A stretch of DNA of 64,000 nucleotides from Mycobacterium sp. 852002-51971_SCH5477799-a (GTDB lineage: Bacteria > Actinomycetota > Actinomycetes > Mycobacteriales > Mycobacteriaceae): positions 62,001-126,000 of the forward strand of contig NZ_LZIF01000082.1 of assembly GCF_001667145.1 (NCBI RefSeq), given 5' to 3'. The position numbers were made by a program, and so were the translations under genes. Position 1 is the first letter of the stretch. Every line of letters begins with the position of its first letter. The notes under the pieces are model-generated. The model was not told the DNA's origin. It saw only the letters and a list, made by a program, of their open reading frames with translations, and searched no databases. Positions 8,607 to 16,850 of the stretch are shown here, piece after piece.

Positions 8607-9350
8607 CTACAGCTGGTTCTCGGGGCCGATGACGGCCCACACCGTCTTGCCGGACGGGGTAGGTGTGCTGCCCCATGCTCGGGACAACGCGTCGACGATG
8701 GCCAGCCCGGACACGTCGATGCCCTTCTTCGGCGACGGCAGTCGCACCGGGGGCGTGGCGCTCGCATCCGACACCGCGATGGTCGCGGCGTCGCGCTGCG
8801 CTTCGAGTCGCACCGCCGGGACGCTCGCGGTGTGTTCCAGCACGTTCTCCACGAACACGTTGACGACCACCAGAGCCACGGGAATGAGCTTGGACTGCGA
8901 CCAGCTGGTAAGCCATTCACGGACAAGGCGTCGCGACTCGCGCAGGCTGGTCAAGTCGGCGGGCAGCTGAACATCGGCGCGCCGCACCGGACGACGGTTG
9001 TTCTGGCCGAGTGCTTTGAATGCGGCCTTCTCGCTCGAGTAGAGGGGCATGAAGTGGGTGACACCGCTGCGGGTGATCGCTTCACGGGCCGCCCGATCGG
9101 TGCAGACCAACACAATCGGAATGTGAGGGTCGCTGCCGAGCTGCCAATACGCGCCCATGAAGGCCGACCATGCCGATTCGGTGTGAACCGTGAGCCCAGA
9201 GACGTTGACGATCACGGCGGCGGGGTCGTCCAGCGCGGCTTTGAGGATGCGTTCGCGAAGTGGGGTCTCGTGGGCGGCGTCGAGATCGCCGTCAACGGTC
9301 AGAACGGCAACCGAGTTATCCGTCCGCATCTCCACGGCCACCGGCGTCAT
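8607..9350 (-). CDS. STAS domain fused to a SpoIIAB-like anti-sigma ATPase domain (Rv0941c-like)
   Basis: 247 aa. Residues about 1-110 look like a STAS (anti-anti-sigma) domain: VAVLTVDGDLDAAHETPLRERIL, then VIVNVSGLTVHTESAWSAFM. Residues about 130-247 look like a GHKL ATPase of the anti-sigma kinase group, with N-box VFVENVLEHT, an ADP-contacting VSDASATPP and GLAIVDALSRAWGSTPTPSGKTVWAVI. This suggests a partner-switching regulator carrying both halves in one chain. I place the start at the ATG at 9350, overlapping the stop of a ten-codon leader ORF (ATGA); 9395 is an alternative in-frame start without a good ribosome site. Role and partner sigma factor unknown. Confidence 0.75.
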   Translation of the reverse strand: MTPVAVEMRTDNSVAVLTVDGDLDAAHETPLRERILKAALDDPAAVIVNVSGLTVHTESAWSAFMGAYWQLGSDPHIPIVLVCTDRAAREAITRSGVTHFMPLYSSEKAAFKALGQNNRRPVRRADVQLPADLTSLRESRRLVREWLTSWSQSKLIPVALVVVNVFVENVLEHTASVPAVRLEAQRDAATIAVSDASATPPVRLPSPKKGIDVSGLAIVDALSRAWGSTPTPSGKTVWAVIGPENQL

Positions 9351-9379
9351 CCCAACTCGGCCCTGGCGTCCGGTTTCAT
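9347..9379 (-). CDS. Possible ten-residue leader ORF coupled to the STAS gene
   Basis: ATG at 9379 encodes MKPDARAELG and ends in TGA overlapping the ATG of the STAS gene (ATGA). It has the best ribosome site of the locus, GAGGAG six bases before its ATG, whereas the STAS gene itself has none. The frame is also open upstream to 9628, but I see no support for a longer protein. Translation and coupling are inferred. Confidence 0.35.
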   Translation of the reverse strand: MKPDARAELG

Positions 9380-9739
9380 TTCCCGCTCCTCGCATTCTGC
9401 CGGGACGATTGCTTGAGTATCCGCTCTCAGCGGCAAAAGTCTAATCGGGGGGCCGGCGGCCTCAATGCCTCCGGAAACCGCAGGCTGCGGTCGGGATGCG
9501 GCCGGCAAGTCCATCCCGCAAACCCGCAACGTAACCACCATGCGGCCCTCCACCGTGGGAAGTCGACCACGCCCTCCGACGCGCCATGGAGCCCAACGTC
9601 CAGCACGCGTTTTCTTCGGGGTTACCACCCGCTGAGCGCCGCCAAACTCTTAGGTATGCCCTGGTAACCAGGGCGTTAACCAGTGCAAAGGCACCCACGG
9701 TCGCGACGCGTCCGCCGGCATGCCGGTGCGCGGATCGGC
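9380..9739. other. Gene-free stretch between the STAS gene and the flavin monooxygenase gene
   Basis: About 360 nt lie between the two minus-strand genes. Short open frames exist in several frames, but none has a convincing ribosome site or recognisable protein. The only structure I noted is the small inverted repeat CTGGTAACCAG at 9661-9671 close to a GTTAAC. The promoter of the leader/STAS unit should lie in its left part. Confidence 0.5.
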
Positions 9740-10978
9740 TCAGTGATTGCTCAGTGCGTAGGGAGGAGCGCCCACTCCGGCCACCGAGTGCGTGCCCCAC
9801 GGTGTTTGTTCGACGATGCGAGCCGGCGCGCTGCACTCTCCGACCGTCAGTGTGCCGGTCCGCGCTTGCCTGAGGACCTCGCCGGACAGCGGTTCTGACG
9901 GGGAGCCAAACACCGTTCCCCGCCAGTGGTAGTGGCCGTCGATCGGGTCCAGATGACCGGTGAGCCGGACCCGGACCAAGTGGCGGGTGCCGGCGATTTC
10001 CAGCGTGGCGGTGCCGTCGTAGGTGTCTTCGCCGGCGGGCGCGCTGGCCGAGAGATCGAAGGCCGATGCCACCGGGGGTGGCTTTGCGGCACGCAACTGA
10101 GCTCGCTCGTTGAACACCTGCTGGCTGCTGGCACGCACCTCGATGCGGCCACTTACCGTGCGCCCCATGGCTTTCAGGCACTCGGCGACGTAGCGCGCCT
10201 GCGCCTCCGGCTCGGGGCCGGTGATGAAGAAGTAGTTGGGAAACCCGCGAACGGCCACCCCGTAGAACGGCTCCATGCAGTCGTGCCAGGCACGGCGGAT
10301 CGGCAGCCCGGCCGCGCCGACCAACGTCTCATCGGCGACGTCCTGCGGAATGAAGTATCCGGTGCCGTAGATGATGGCGTCGACGCGGTGGTCGACGCCA
10401 TCGTTGGTGCGCACCCCCGACGCGGTCAGCGTCTCGATGCCCGAGGCGGCGATCGCGGGGCAGGGCCGGCCGGCCGGCGGAAGGTGGCGGCGCAGCGAGC
10501 GCTTGACTCGCGTGGGCCAGGCAGGCATTTCGCTCACGACGCGGCGCGGTGCATGGGGGAACACGGTGACCGACGCCGCTGCGCGGACCAGTCGGTCGAT
10601 GTGGTGTCCGGCGGTGGCGTCGGTCCCGATGACCGCGATGTGCTTGCCGGACGGATCGAATCCGGGGTCCCACGCCGCGGCGTGAAACGACTCGCCGGCG
10701 AACCTGTCGCGCCCGGGTAGGCGCGGCAGCCACGGTCGTTGGACCGGACGGCCAGCGGCGATCACGATGTCGGCCCGCAAGACCTCACCACCGGCCGTGG
10801 TCAACAGCCAGCTGCCCGTGACGTCGTCGAAGCGTGACTTCTCGACGTGGCCGCCGAGAACGACGAGATCGGTGAAACCCGCTGCCAGCAACGCGGTTCG
10901 GGCGCTCTTGCCGCAGGCGCCCGTCCCAACGATGACGATATGACGGCGGTCTTTCGCGAGGTCCCGCGGTTGCGTCAC
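9740..10978 (-). CDS. FAD-dependent (Baeyer-Villiger-like) monooxygenase with C-terminal DUF4873-type domain (Rv0943c-like)
   Basis: 412 aa. Residues about 12-300 resemble flavin-containing monooxygenases: HIVIVGTGACGKSARTALLAAGF for FAD, HIAVIGTDATAGHHIDRLV for NADPH and DAIIYGTGYFIPQ near the end of the domain. The glycine patterns are degenerate (GTGACG, GTDATAG). Residues about 310-412 (TATLEIAGTRHLVRVRLTGH, HYHWRGTVFG) match the extra beta domain often found in mycobacterial members. The GTG start overlaps the stop of the di-iron gene by 4 nt, so the two are very probably co-translated. Substrate unknown. Confidence 0.82.
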   Translation of the reverse strand: MTQPRDLAKDRRHIVIVGTGACGKSARTALLAAGFTDLVVLGGHVEKSRFDDVTGSWLLTTAGGEVLRADIVIAAGRPVQRPWLPRLPGRDRFAGESFHAAAWDPGFDPSGKHIAVIGTDATAGHHIDRLVRAAASVTVFPHAPRRVVSEMPAWPTRVKRSLRRHLPPAGRPCPAIAASGIETLTASGVRTNDGVDHRVDAIIYGTGYFIPQDVADETLVGAAGLPIRRAWHDCMEPFYGVAVRGFPNYFFITGPEPEAQARYVAECLKAMGRTVSGRIEVRASSQQVFNERAQLRAAKPPPVASAFDLSASAPAGEDTYDGTATLEIAGTRHLVRVRLTGHLDPIDGHYHWRGTVFGSPSEPLSGEVLRQARTGTLTVGECSAPARIVEQTPWGTHSVAGVGAPPYALSNH

Positions 10979-11880
10979 AGAAACCTGCTGCGCTTCCAGC
11001 CGCGGCGTGCGATCGACCCCATCAGGCCGACTTCGGTCAAAAACGCCGCCAGTGGAGCGAAGCCGGCAACTTGCACGTCGCGCCGATGCGGACTGGTGCG
11101 CGCGACCTTTCGGGCGCGCTTGGGGTCGAGACCCGCCCGCGCGTAAGGGACTGGGTTGCTGAACAGGTAGTTGAAGAAGTAGCCGCCCAAGCCGTTGATG
11201 TTGGCCATGAACCAGCGGTTCAACCGGGGCATCTCGACGACGCGCTTGCGCGCGCCGTCGCGCGCGAACTGGATGTGGCGCGCCTCTTCGGTGACGTGAA
11301 TACGCATGAGCCGCTGGATGATTGGCTGCAGCTCCGGATCGTCCATCATCTGCCGCTGCAGCGAGTCGAAGATCTCCTCACCGATCAGGGCGGCCACCCA
11401 GAGCATCGAGCCGCGCTGAAAAGCCAATGGCAGCAGGTTGATGATCAGCCGGTGGAACCGCCGCGGGCGTACCGGCCTGGCGCCGACGCGTTCGATGGCC
11501 TTGCCGAACATCACCATGTGCCGGGTCTCATCGCCCAGTTCGGTCAGCTTGTAATGGGTTGACTTGCTTGTCGGATCCTCGTGCAGGATCGTCCGCAGCA
11601 ACGATTGGTTGAGCATGTTCTCGAACCAGATCCCGGCCGACAAGGTGTTGACCAGTTCCTGGCGGGACAGCTCGATCTGTTGCTCGCGGGTCATCTCGTC
11701 CCACATCGGTGTGCCGTAGAGCGAAACCAGCCGCGCCGGCAGATAGAACTTGTCCGGGTCGAGCGGGGCGTCCCAGTCGATGTCGACGACGGGCTCATAA
11801 GACTTCTTGACCGAACCCTTCAGCAGGCGTTCGGAGAATTCTTCACGACTAGGCCCGACCGGCTTCACCGCTGAGGTCAT
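10975..11880 (-). CDS. AurF-like di-iron oxygenase
   Basis: 301 aa helical protein with the ferritin-like di-iron pattern: an early Glu in the AGIWFENML helix, ELGDETRHMVMF, GEEIFDSLQ and HVTEEARHIQFA, i.e. two E-x2-H type pairs plus flanking Glu. AurF relatives oxidise aryl amines; the mycobacterial members have no settled substrate. The ATG at 11880 is preceded by GGAGGG. It is first in a two-gene unit with the flavin monooxygenase (GTGA overlap), suggesting both enzymes act on one small molecule. An inverted repeat at 11912-11931 lies in the promoter region. Confidence 0.8.
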   Translation of the reverse strand: MTSAVKPVGPSREEFSERLLKGSVKKSYEPVVDIDWDAPLDPDKFYLPARLVSLYGTPMWDEMTREQQIELSRQELVNTLSAGIWFENMLNQSLLRTILHEDPTSKSTHYKLTELGDETRHMVMFGKAIERVGARPVRPRRFHRLIINLLPLAFQRGSMLWVAALIGEEIFDSLQRQMMDDPELQPIIQRLMRIHVTEEARHIQFARDGARKRVVEMPRLNRWFMANINGLGGYFFNYLFSNPVPYARAGLDPKRARKVARTSPHRRDVQVAGFAPLAAFLTEVGLMGSIARRGWKRSRFL

Positions 11881-11911
11881 GCGCCGCTCCCTCCGTTGGG
11901 TGCTTCAGACG

Positions 11912-11931
11912 GTACCCATGGTACTGGGTAC
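11912..11931. promoter_or_regulatory. Inverted repeat, candidate operator of the di-iron oxygenase/monooxygenase unit
   Basis: GTACCCA and TGGGTAC form perfect 7-bp arms around a 6-nt centre, 32 nt upstream of the di-iron gene start and about 75 nt before cobF on the other strand. Size and symmetry suit a TetR- or MarR-type dimer, but no regulator gene is adjacent. Confidence 0.45.
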
Positions 11932-12004
11932 TTGCGGTCCCGGCTAGATGCTGAAGGTCGGGATTCGGCAATCTGACGGACAACGAGCATCGGGAGGCGA
12001 TGTA

Positions 12005-12751
12005 GTGGGCCGGCACATTCACGTCATCGGCATCGGCGCCGGCGATCCCGCCTACCTGACCGTGCAGGCGATCGAGGCGCTCAACGACACGCAGGTGTTC
12101 TTCGCGATGGACAAGGGCGAGCAGAAGAGCGACCTGGTGGCGCTACGCCGCGAGATCTGCGGCCGCTTCATCCGTTCGCCGGGCTACCGCTTCGTCGAGT
12201 TACCCGACCCGAAGCGGTCAGCTGACGCCGACTACCGGGAGGCGGTCGCTGACTGGCACGCCGCGCGCGCGGCCATCTGGGCCGACGCCATCTCCGCCGA
12301 GCTGGGCCCGCACGGCGTCGGGGGGTTTCTGGCATGGGGCGATCCGTCGCTCTACGACAGCACCTTGCGCATCCTCGACGCGGTGGCGACCCGCGTCGAC
12401 TTCACGTTCGACGTCATCCCGGGCATCACCGCGGTGCAGGCGCTGACCGCGCGGCACCGCATTCCGCTCAACGAGGTTGGCGAGCCCGTTCTGATCACCA
12501 CGGGACGGCAACTGCGCAATCGCGGGCCGGCCCGCGGATCCGCCGTCGTAATGCTCGACGCCGACTGCTCGTTCCAGGTCTGTCCGCCCGACACGCGAAT
12601 CTGGTGGGGCGCCTATCTGGGCACCGACGACGAATTGCTCATCGCGGGCACCGTCGGCGAGGTGGGGCCCCGCATCGTCTCGCTGCGAGCCGAAGCCCGC
12701 GCCCGGCACGGCTGGATCATGGACACCTATTTGCTTAGACCGGCAGACTGA
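12005..12751 (+). CDS. cobF: Precorrin-6A synthase (deacetylating) CobF
   Basis: Methylates C-1 of precorrin-5 with release of acetate in the aerobic cobalamin pathway. 248 aa tetrapyrrole methylase: GIGAGDPAYLTVQAIEALNDTQVFF at the N-terminus, LAWGDPSLYDSTLRILDAV, and VIPGITAVQALTARHRIPL, all typical of CobF. I chose GTG at 12005 because GGGAGG ends seven bases before it; an upstream ATG at 11948 lacks this. Only 4 nt separate it from the next gene. M. tuberculosis complex strains are reported to lack cobF, while M. canettii STB-J and M. kansasii keep it, so this marks the window as outside the complex. No cobalamin riboswitch seen upstream. Confidence 0.93.
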   Translation: MGRHIHVIGIGAGDPAYLTVQAIEALNDTQVFFAMDKGEQKSDLVALRREICGRFIRSPGYRFVELPDPKRSADADYREAVADWHAARAAIWADAISAELGPHGVGGFLAWGDPSLYDSTLRILDAVATRVDFTFDVIPGITAVQALTARHRIPLNEVGEPVLITTGRQLRNRGPARGSAVVMLDADCSFQVCPPDTRIWWGAYLGTDDELLIAGTVGEVGPRIVSLRAEARARHGWIMDTYLLRPAD

Positions 12752-12755
12752 AACC

Positions 12756-13619
12756 GTGCCCGAACTACCCGAGATCGAAGCGCTGGTCGACCATCTGCGA
12801 CGCCATGCCGTCGGCCTGACGATCGGCCGGGTCGACATTGCCGCCCTTTCCGTGTTGAAGACTTTCGACCCGCCGATCAGTGCGTTGCACGGCCAGACCG
12901 TGATGGGGGCCGAGCGGTGGGGCAAGTACCTCGGGTTGCGGACGGACAACCTCTACCTGATCGCGCACCTGTCGCGGGCGGGCTGGCTGCGGTGGTCGGA
13001 CAAGCTGGCCGCGGCGCCGCTGCGGCCCGGCAAGGGCCCGATCGCACTGCGAGTGCACCTGGGCACGCCCGGGGAGGCACCCGGCTTCGACCTCACCGAG
13101 GCCGGCACCCAGAAGCGCCTGGCGGTGTGGCTGGTCGGCGACCCGCAGCAGATCCCACAGATCGCCGCCCTCGGCCCGGACGCGCTGGACCTCGACGTGG
13201 ACGCGCTGGGCAATGTGTTGGCCGGCAACACCGGCCGGATCAAGACGGTCATCACCGACCAGAAGGTGATCGCCGGGATCGGCAACGCCTACAGCGACGA
13301 GATCCTGCACGTCGCCCGCATTTCGCCGTTCGCCACCGCCGCCAAGCTGTCCGATGCGCAGCTCGCCACGCTGCACGGCGCGATGATCTCAGTGCTCACC
13401 GATGCGGTGAGCCGGTCCGTCGGGCAGGGGGCGGCCACGCTCAAGGGCGAGAAGCGCTCCGGATTGCGCGTGCACGCCCGCACCGGGTTGCCGTGCCCGG
13501 TATGCGGTGACACCGTGCGCGAAGTGTCGTTCGCGGACAAGTCTTTTCAGTACTGCCCTACGTGTCAGACCGGTGGCAAGGTCCTGGCCGACCGGCGCAT
13601 GTCGCGTTTGCTGAAGTAG
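12756..13619 (+). CDS. Fpg/Nei-family DNA glycosylase (full-length Rv0944-like)
   Basis: Base-excision repair glycosylase/AP lyase. 287 aa and complete: the mature N-terminal PELPEIEALVDHLRR supplies the catalytic Pro and Glu, and residues about 245-275 form the zinc finger (CPVCGDTV ... YCPTCQTGGK). A helix-two-turns-helix segment with KTVITDQKVIAGIGNAYSDEILHVARISPF is present. The GTG start lies 4 nt after cobF. The H37Rv homologue is annotated at only about 158 aa, i.e. N-terminally shortened, which fits a deletion there that removed cobF and the start of this gene. Which oxidised bases it prefers cannot be read. Confidence 0.9.
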   Translation: MPELPEIEALVDHLRRHAVGLTIGRVDIAALSVLKTFDPPISALHGQTVMGAERWGKYLGLRTDNLYLIAHLSRAGWLRWSDKLAAAPLRPGKGPIALRVHLGTPGEAPGFDLTEAGTQKRLAVWLVGDPQQIPQIAALGPDALDLDVDALGNVLAGNTGRIKTVITDQKVIAGIGNAYSDEILHVARISPFATAAKLSDAQLATLHGAMISVLTDAVSRSVGQGAATLKGEKRSGLRVHARTGLPCPVCGDTVREVSFADKSFQYCPTCQTGGKVLADRRMSRLLK

Positions 13620-13660
13620 TCGCGCGACCGCAAGTTGACACCTGTCGATATGCTGCCCCG

Positions 13661-14410
13661 ATGACCCGCCAGAAGATCCTCATCACCGGTGCCAGTTCCG
13701 GCCTGGGCGCCGGGATGGCGCGCGCGTTCGCCGCCAAGGGCCGCGACCTTGCGCTGTGCGCGCGGCGCACCGACCGGCTCGATGAGCTCAAAGCCGAGCT
13801 GTCGCAGAACTATCCGGGCATCAAGATCGCGGTCGCCGCGTTGGACGTCAACGATCACGAGGCCGTCCCCAAGGTGTTCGCGGAACTCAGCGACGAGCTG
13901 GGCGGCATCGACCGCGTCGTCGTCAACGCCGGCATCGGCAAGGGCGCGAAGCTGGGGTCCGGCAAGCTGTGGGCCAACAAGGCCACCATCGAGACCAACC
14001 TGGTGTCGGCTCTGGTGCAGATCGAGACCGCCCTGGAGATGTTCAACAAGACGGGTTCGGGCCACCTGGTGCTGATCTCCTCGGTGCTCGGCAATAGGGG
14101 CGTGCCCGGAGTGAAGGCGGCGTACGCGGCGAGCAAGGCGGGGGTGAGCTCACTGGGCGAATCGCTGCGCGCCGAATACGCCAAGGGGCCCGTCAAGGTT
14201 TCGGTCATCGAGCCCGGCTACATCGAGTCGGAGATGACGGCCAAGTCCAACAGCACAATGTTGATGGTGGACAACGAAACTGGCGTCAACGCCCTCGTCG
14301 CCGCCATGGAACGCGAGCCCGGCCGGGCCGCAGTGCCGTGGTGGCCGTGGGCGCCGCTGGTGCAGTTGATGCGGGTGCTGCCGCCTCAGCTGACCAAGAT
14401 GTTCGCCTGA
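13661..14410 (+). CDS. Short-chain dehydrogenase/reductase (Rv0945-like)
   Basis: 249 aa classical SDR: nucleotide-binding TGASSGLGAGMARAFAAKG, the NAG stretch VVVNAGIG, catalytic Ser in VLISSVLGN and YAASKAG for the Tyr-x3-Lys pair. Arg-rich CARRTDR after the second strand suggests NADP. Start ATG at 13661; the reading frame also extends upstream into the end of the glycosylase gene, but with no similarity. Convergent with pgi, the stops being immediately adjacent. Substrate unknown. Confidence 0.9.
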   Translation: MTRQKILITGASSGLGAGMARAFAAKGRDLALCARRTDRLDELKAELSQNYPGIKIAVAALDVNDHEAVPKVFAELSDELGGIDRVVVNAGIGKGAKLGSGKLWANKATIETNLVSALVQIETALEMFNKTGSGHLVLISSVLGNRGVPGVKAAYAASKAGVSSLGESLRAEYAKGPVKVSVIEPGYIESEMTAKSNSTMLMVDNETGVNALVAAMEREPGRAAVPWWPWAPLVQLMRVLPPQLTKMFA

Positions 14411-16075
14411 TCAGCTGGTTCGCCCGCGTTCGCTGCGGTACCGACGCACCAGCGCGTCGGTGGAGCTGTCCGACTGCGACGCCGGCGAGCCGTCCGCGGT
14501 GATCACCGGAAGCAGAGCCTTGGCCTGCGTTTTGCCCAGCTCGACGCCCCACTGATCGAACGAGTCGATTCCCCAGATCACGCCCTCGGTGAAGACCTGA
14601 TGTTCGTACAGCGCGATGAGCTGGCCCAACACCGACGGGGTGAGACGGTTGGCCAGAATCGAGGTCGACGGCCGGTTGCCGGGCATCACCTTGTGGGGCA
14701 CGACGTCCGCGGGAGTGTCGTCGGCGGCGATCTCTTCGGCGGTCTTGCCGAAGGCCAGCACCTGGGTCTGGGCGAAGAAGTTGCTCATCAGCAAGTCGTG
14801 CATGCTCCCGGTGCCCTCGGCGGTGGGCAGATCGTCGAGGGGTTGGCTGAACCCGATGAAGTCGGCGGGCACCAGTCGGGTGCCCTGATGCAGCAGCTGG
14901 TAGAACGCGTGCTGCCCGTTGGTTCCCGGTTCGCCCCAGAAGATTTCACCGGTGTCCGTGGTGACCGGGCTGCCGTCCGCGCGGGTCGACTTGCCGTTGG
15001 ATTCCATGGTCAGCTGTTGCAGATAGGCCGCGAAACGCGCCAGGTCATTGGAATAGGGCAGCACGGCGCGCGATTGCGCGCCCATGAAGTTGGAATACCA
15101 AAGGCCGATAAGGCCAAGCAGCACAGGCGCGTTGGACTCCAGTGGCGTGGTCTTGAAGTGCCGGTCGACGATGTGGAACCCGGATAGGAAGTCCGCGAAG
15201 GCTTGTCGGCCGATGACGGCCATCAACGACAGGCCGATCGCCGAGTCCACCGAGTAACGGCCGCCGACCCAATCCCAGAAACCGAACATGTTGTCGGTGT
15301 TGATGCCGAAATCGTCGACGAGGCGTTTGTTGGTGGAGACGGCGACGAAGTGCTGAGCCACCGCGGCGTCGCCGAGGGCTTCGGTGATCCACCGGCGCGC
15401 GGCCGTCGCGTTGGTCAGGGTTTCCAGCGTCGAGAACGTCTTGGACGCGACGATGAAAAGCGTTGTGGCGGGGTCTAAATCGGCCAGGGTGGCGATCAGG
15501 TCCGCCGGATCCACGTTGGACACGAAACGCGCCGAGATCCCCGCATCCGCATAGTGGCGCAGTGCCTGGTAGACCATCACCGGGCCGAGGTCGGATCCGC
15601 CGATCCCGATGTTGACCACGGTGCTGATTCGTTTTCCGCTGGCCCCGGTCCATTCACCGGTGCGCAACCGGTCGGTGAACTCGCCCATGGCGTCGAGCAC
15701 CGAGTGCACGTCTTGGACGACGTTTTCGCCGTCGACAACCAGCTCGGCGTCCCGGGGCAGTCGCAGCGCGGTGTGCAGGACCGCGCGATCCTCCGAGGTG
15801 TTGATGTGCACCCCGGCGAACATCTGGTCGCGGCGCTCTTCGAGGTTGGCCGTGCGCGCGAGATCGACCAAGAGCCGCAGCGTTTCTCGTGTGATGCGGT
15901 GCTTGCTGTAATCGATGTACAGGTCGCCGACGGAGACGGTCAGCTCGCGGCCGCGATCGGGATCGTCGTCGAAGAACTGGCGCAGATGGGTGTCGCCGAT
16001 CTGGTCATGATGCCTACGCAGGGCGTCCCACGCCGGGGTGGCGGTGATGTCGGGGAGGATGTGCACGGAGGTCAT
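14411..16075 (-). CDS. pgi: Glucose-6-phosphate isomerase
   Basis: Interconverts glucose 6-phosphate and fructose 6-phosphate in the cytosol. 554 aa, the length expected for mycobacterial Pgi. Seen: [20 protein letters not shown] for phosphate binding, [33 protein letters not shown] with the active-site Glu/His region, and the C-terminal family signature [14 protein letters not shown]. Start ATG at 16075 with no shorter alternative suggested. It lies 66 nt downstream of the chorismate mutase gene in the same direction, so it may share its transcript. Confidence 0.97.
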   Translation of the reverse strand: MTSVHILPDITATPAWDALRRHHDQIGDTHLRQFFDDDPDRGRELTVSVGDLYIDYSKHRITRETLRLLVDLARTANLEERRDQMFAGVHINTSEDRAVLHTALRLPRDAELVVDGENVVQDVHSVLDAMGEFTDRLRTGEWTGASGKRISTVVNIGIGGSDLGPVMVYQALRHYADAGISARFVSNVDPADLIATLADLDPATTLFIVASKTFSTLETLTNATAARRWITEALGDAAVAQHFVAVSTNKRLVDDFGINTDNMFGFWDWVGGRYSVDSAIGLSLMAVIGRQAFADFLSGFHIVDRHFKTTPLESNAPVLLGLIGLWYSNFMGAQSRAVLPYSNDLARFAAYLQQLTMESNGKSTRADGSPVTTDTGEIFWGEPGTNGQHAFYQLLHQGTRLVPADFIGFSQPLDDLPTAEGTGSMHDLLMSNFFAQTQVLAFGKTAEEIAADDTPADVVPHKVMPGNRPSTSILANRLTPSVLGQLIALYEHQVFTEGVIWGIDSFDQWGVELGKTQAKALLPVITADGSPASQSDSSTDALVRRYRSERGRTS

Positions 16076-16141
16076 GCTTCGACACTATGGGCTGTGACGT
16101 GACGGAGCCAGGTGTATCGGCTGCGGGACGCCGCGCCGGCG

Positions 16142-16462
16142 TCAGTGACCGAGCCGGCCCCTGCCCAGTCGCAGCAGCAGTATCGCCAGGTCCTTGCCTT
16201 CGGGGCCGAGCGCGCTGTAGCGCTCGATGACCTTCATTTCGCGGCTGTGGACGAGCCGGGTGCCGCCGGATGCCATTCGGGCCTTGCCGATCGCCTGCGA
16301 CACCTGGGTGCGCCGTTTCACGGCATCGAGAATCGCGGCGTCGAGCCGGTCGATCTCCTGGCGTAAGTCGTCTATGTCGGTGACCTCTTGGGTCGCCGCC
16401 ATCTCGGTGTTCATCTCTGCTGACTCCGCGTCTTCGTCGTGATTTGGGGGTTCTGGTCTCAT
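16142..16462 (-). CDS. Intracellular chorismate mutase, AroQ-delta type (Rv0948c-like)
   Basis: Converts chorismate to prephenate for Phe/Tyr synthesis. 106 aa: IDDLRQEIDRLDAAILDAVKRRTQVSQAIGKARM holds the conserved active-site Arg and Lys of the all-helical fold, and the C-terminal LLRLGRGRLGH is the tail through which the M. tuberculosis enzyme is activated by DAHP synthase. I use the ATG at 16462 (MRPEPP...), matching the known protein; a 17-codon extension upstream has no support. No signal peptide, consistent with the cytosolic rather than the secreted mycobacterial enzyme. Confidence 0.93.
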   Translation of the reverse strand: MRPEPPNHDEDAESAEMNTEMAATQEVTDIDDLRQEIDRLDAAILDAVKRRTQVSQAIGKARMASGGTRLVHSREMKVIERYSALGPEGKDLAILLLRLGRGRLGH

Positions 16463-16850
16463 GCAGTATCGGGCCTCACAAAAGACGAGCCCCGAGTGCC
16501 GAAAGCGGACCACGGGGGTCTGCGGAAGCAGTTAACCCACAGACTCCGCGAACGGGCACCCGTGGGGAAGTCAACGGCGCCACTCCTGAGTCGAGGAGTG
16601 TCGCCGACACTGCGCGTTGAGCACGAATTGAGTTTGCCATCAAAAATGGTAGACGTACAAAGAAACGGATTTAAGCTGCGCTTTTGAACTTGGGTGCAAT
16701 TGTGTCGGCGACCGAATCCAGTTCGAAAATTGCGGTCCGACACGCCGAATTCTCGGTAGTCTGCGTGACGTCGTCCTGGTCGCTCCAGCCACTAGCGTGT
16801 CTGATGCCAGGGCGCTGTGCGTCAGTGGGCGGCGGTAAGTTTGGACTGAT
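16463..16850. other. Divergent intergenic region between chorismate mutase and uvrD1
   Basis: About 390 nt without a credible gene. It contains the inverted repeat CACTCCT-gagtcg-AGGAGTG (16581-16600) and an unusually AT-rich run at about 16620-16690 compared with its surroundings, the likely location of promoters. I found no SOS-type TCGAAC-N4-GTTCGA box for uvrD1. Confidence 0.5.

Noticed and set aside
8492..8926. N-terminal extension of the first LLM oxidoreductase
   Set aside because: The extra codons are antisense-frame shadow of the STAS gene, and a KstR-type operator lies between; the family starts at the GTG at 8491.
11881..12004. Cobalamin riboswitch upstream of cobF
   Set aside because: The space is only about 120 nt, shared with the divergent di-iron gene, and I saw no B12-box-like sequence.
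13634..13660. TTGACA as a -35 box for the SDR gene
   Set aside because: No acceptable -10 element 16-18 nt downstream before the start codon.
16601..16850. SOS box for uvrD1
   Set aside because: No TCGAAC-N4-GTTCGA pattern; a lone TTCGAA near 16721 is not enough.
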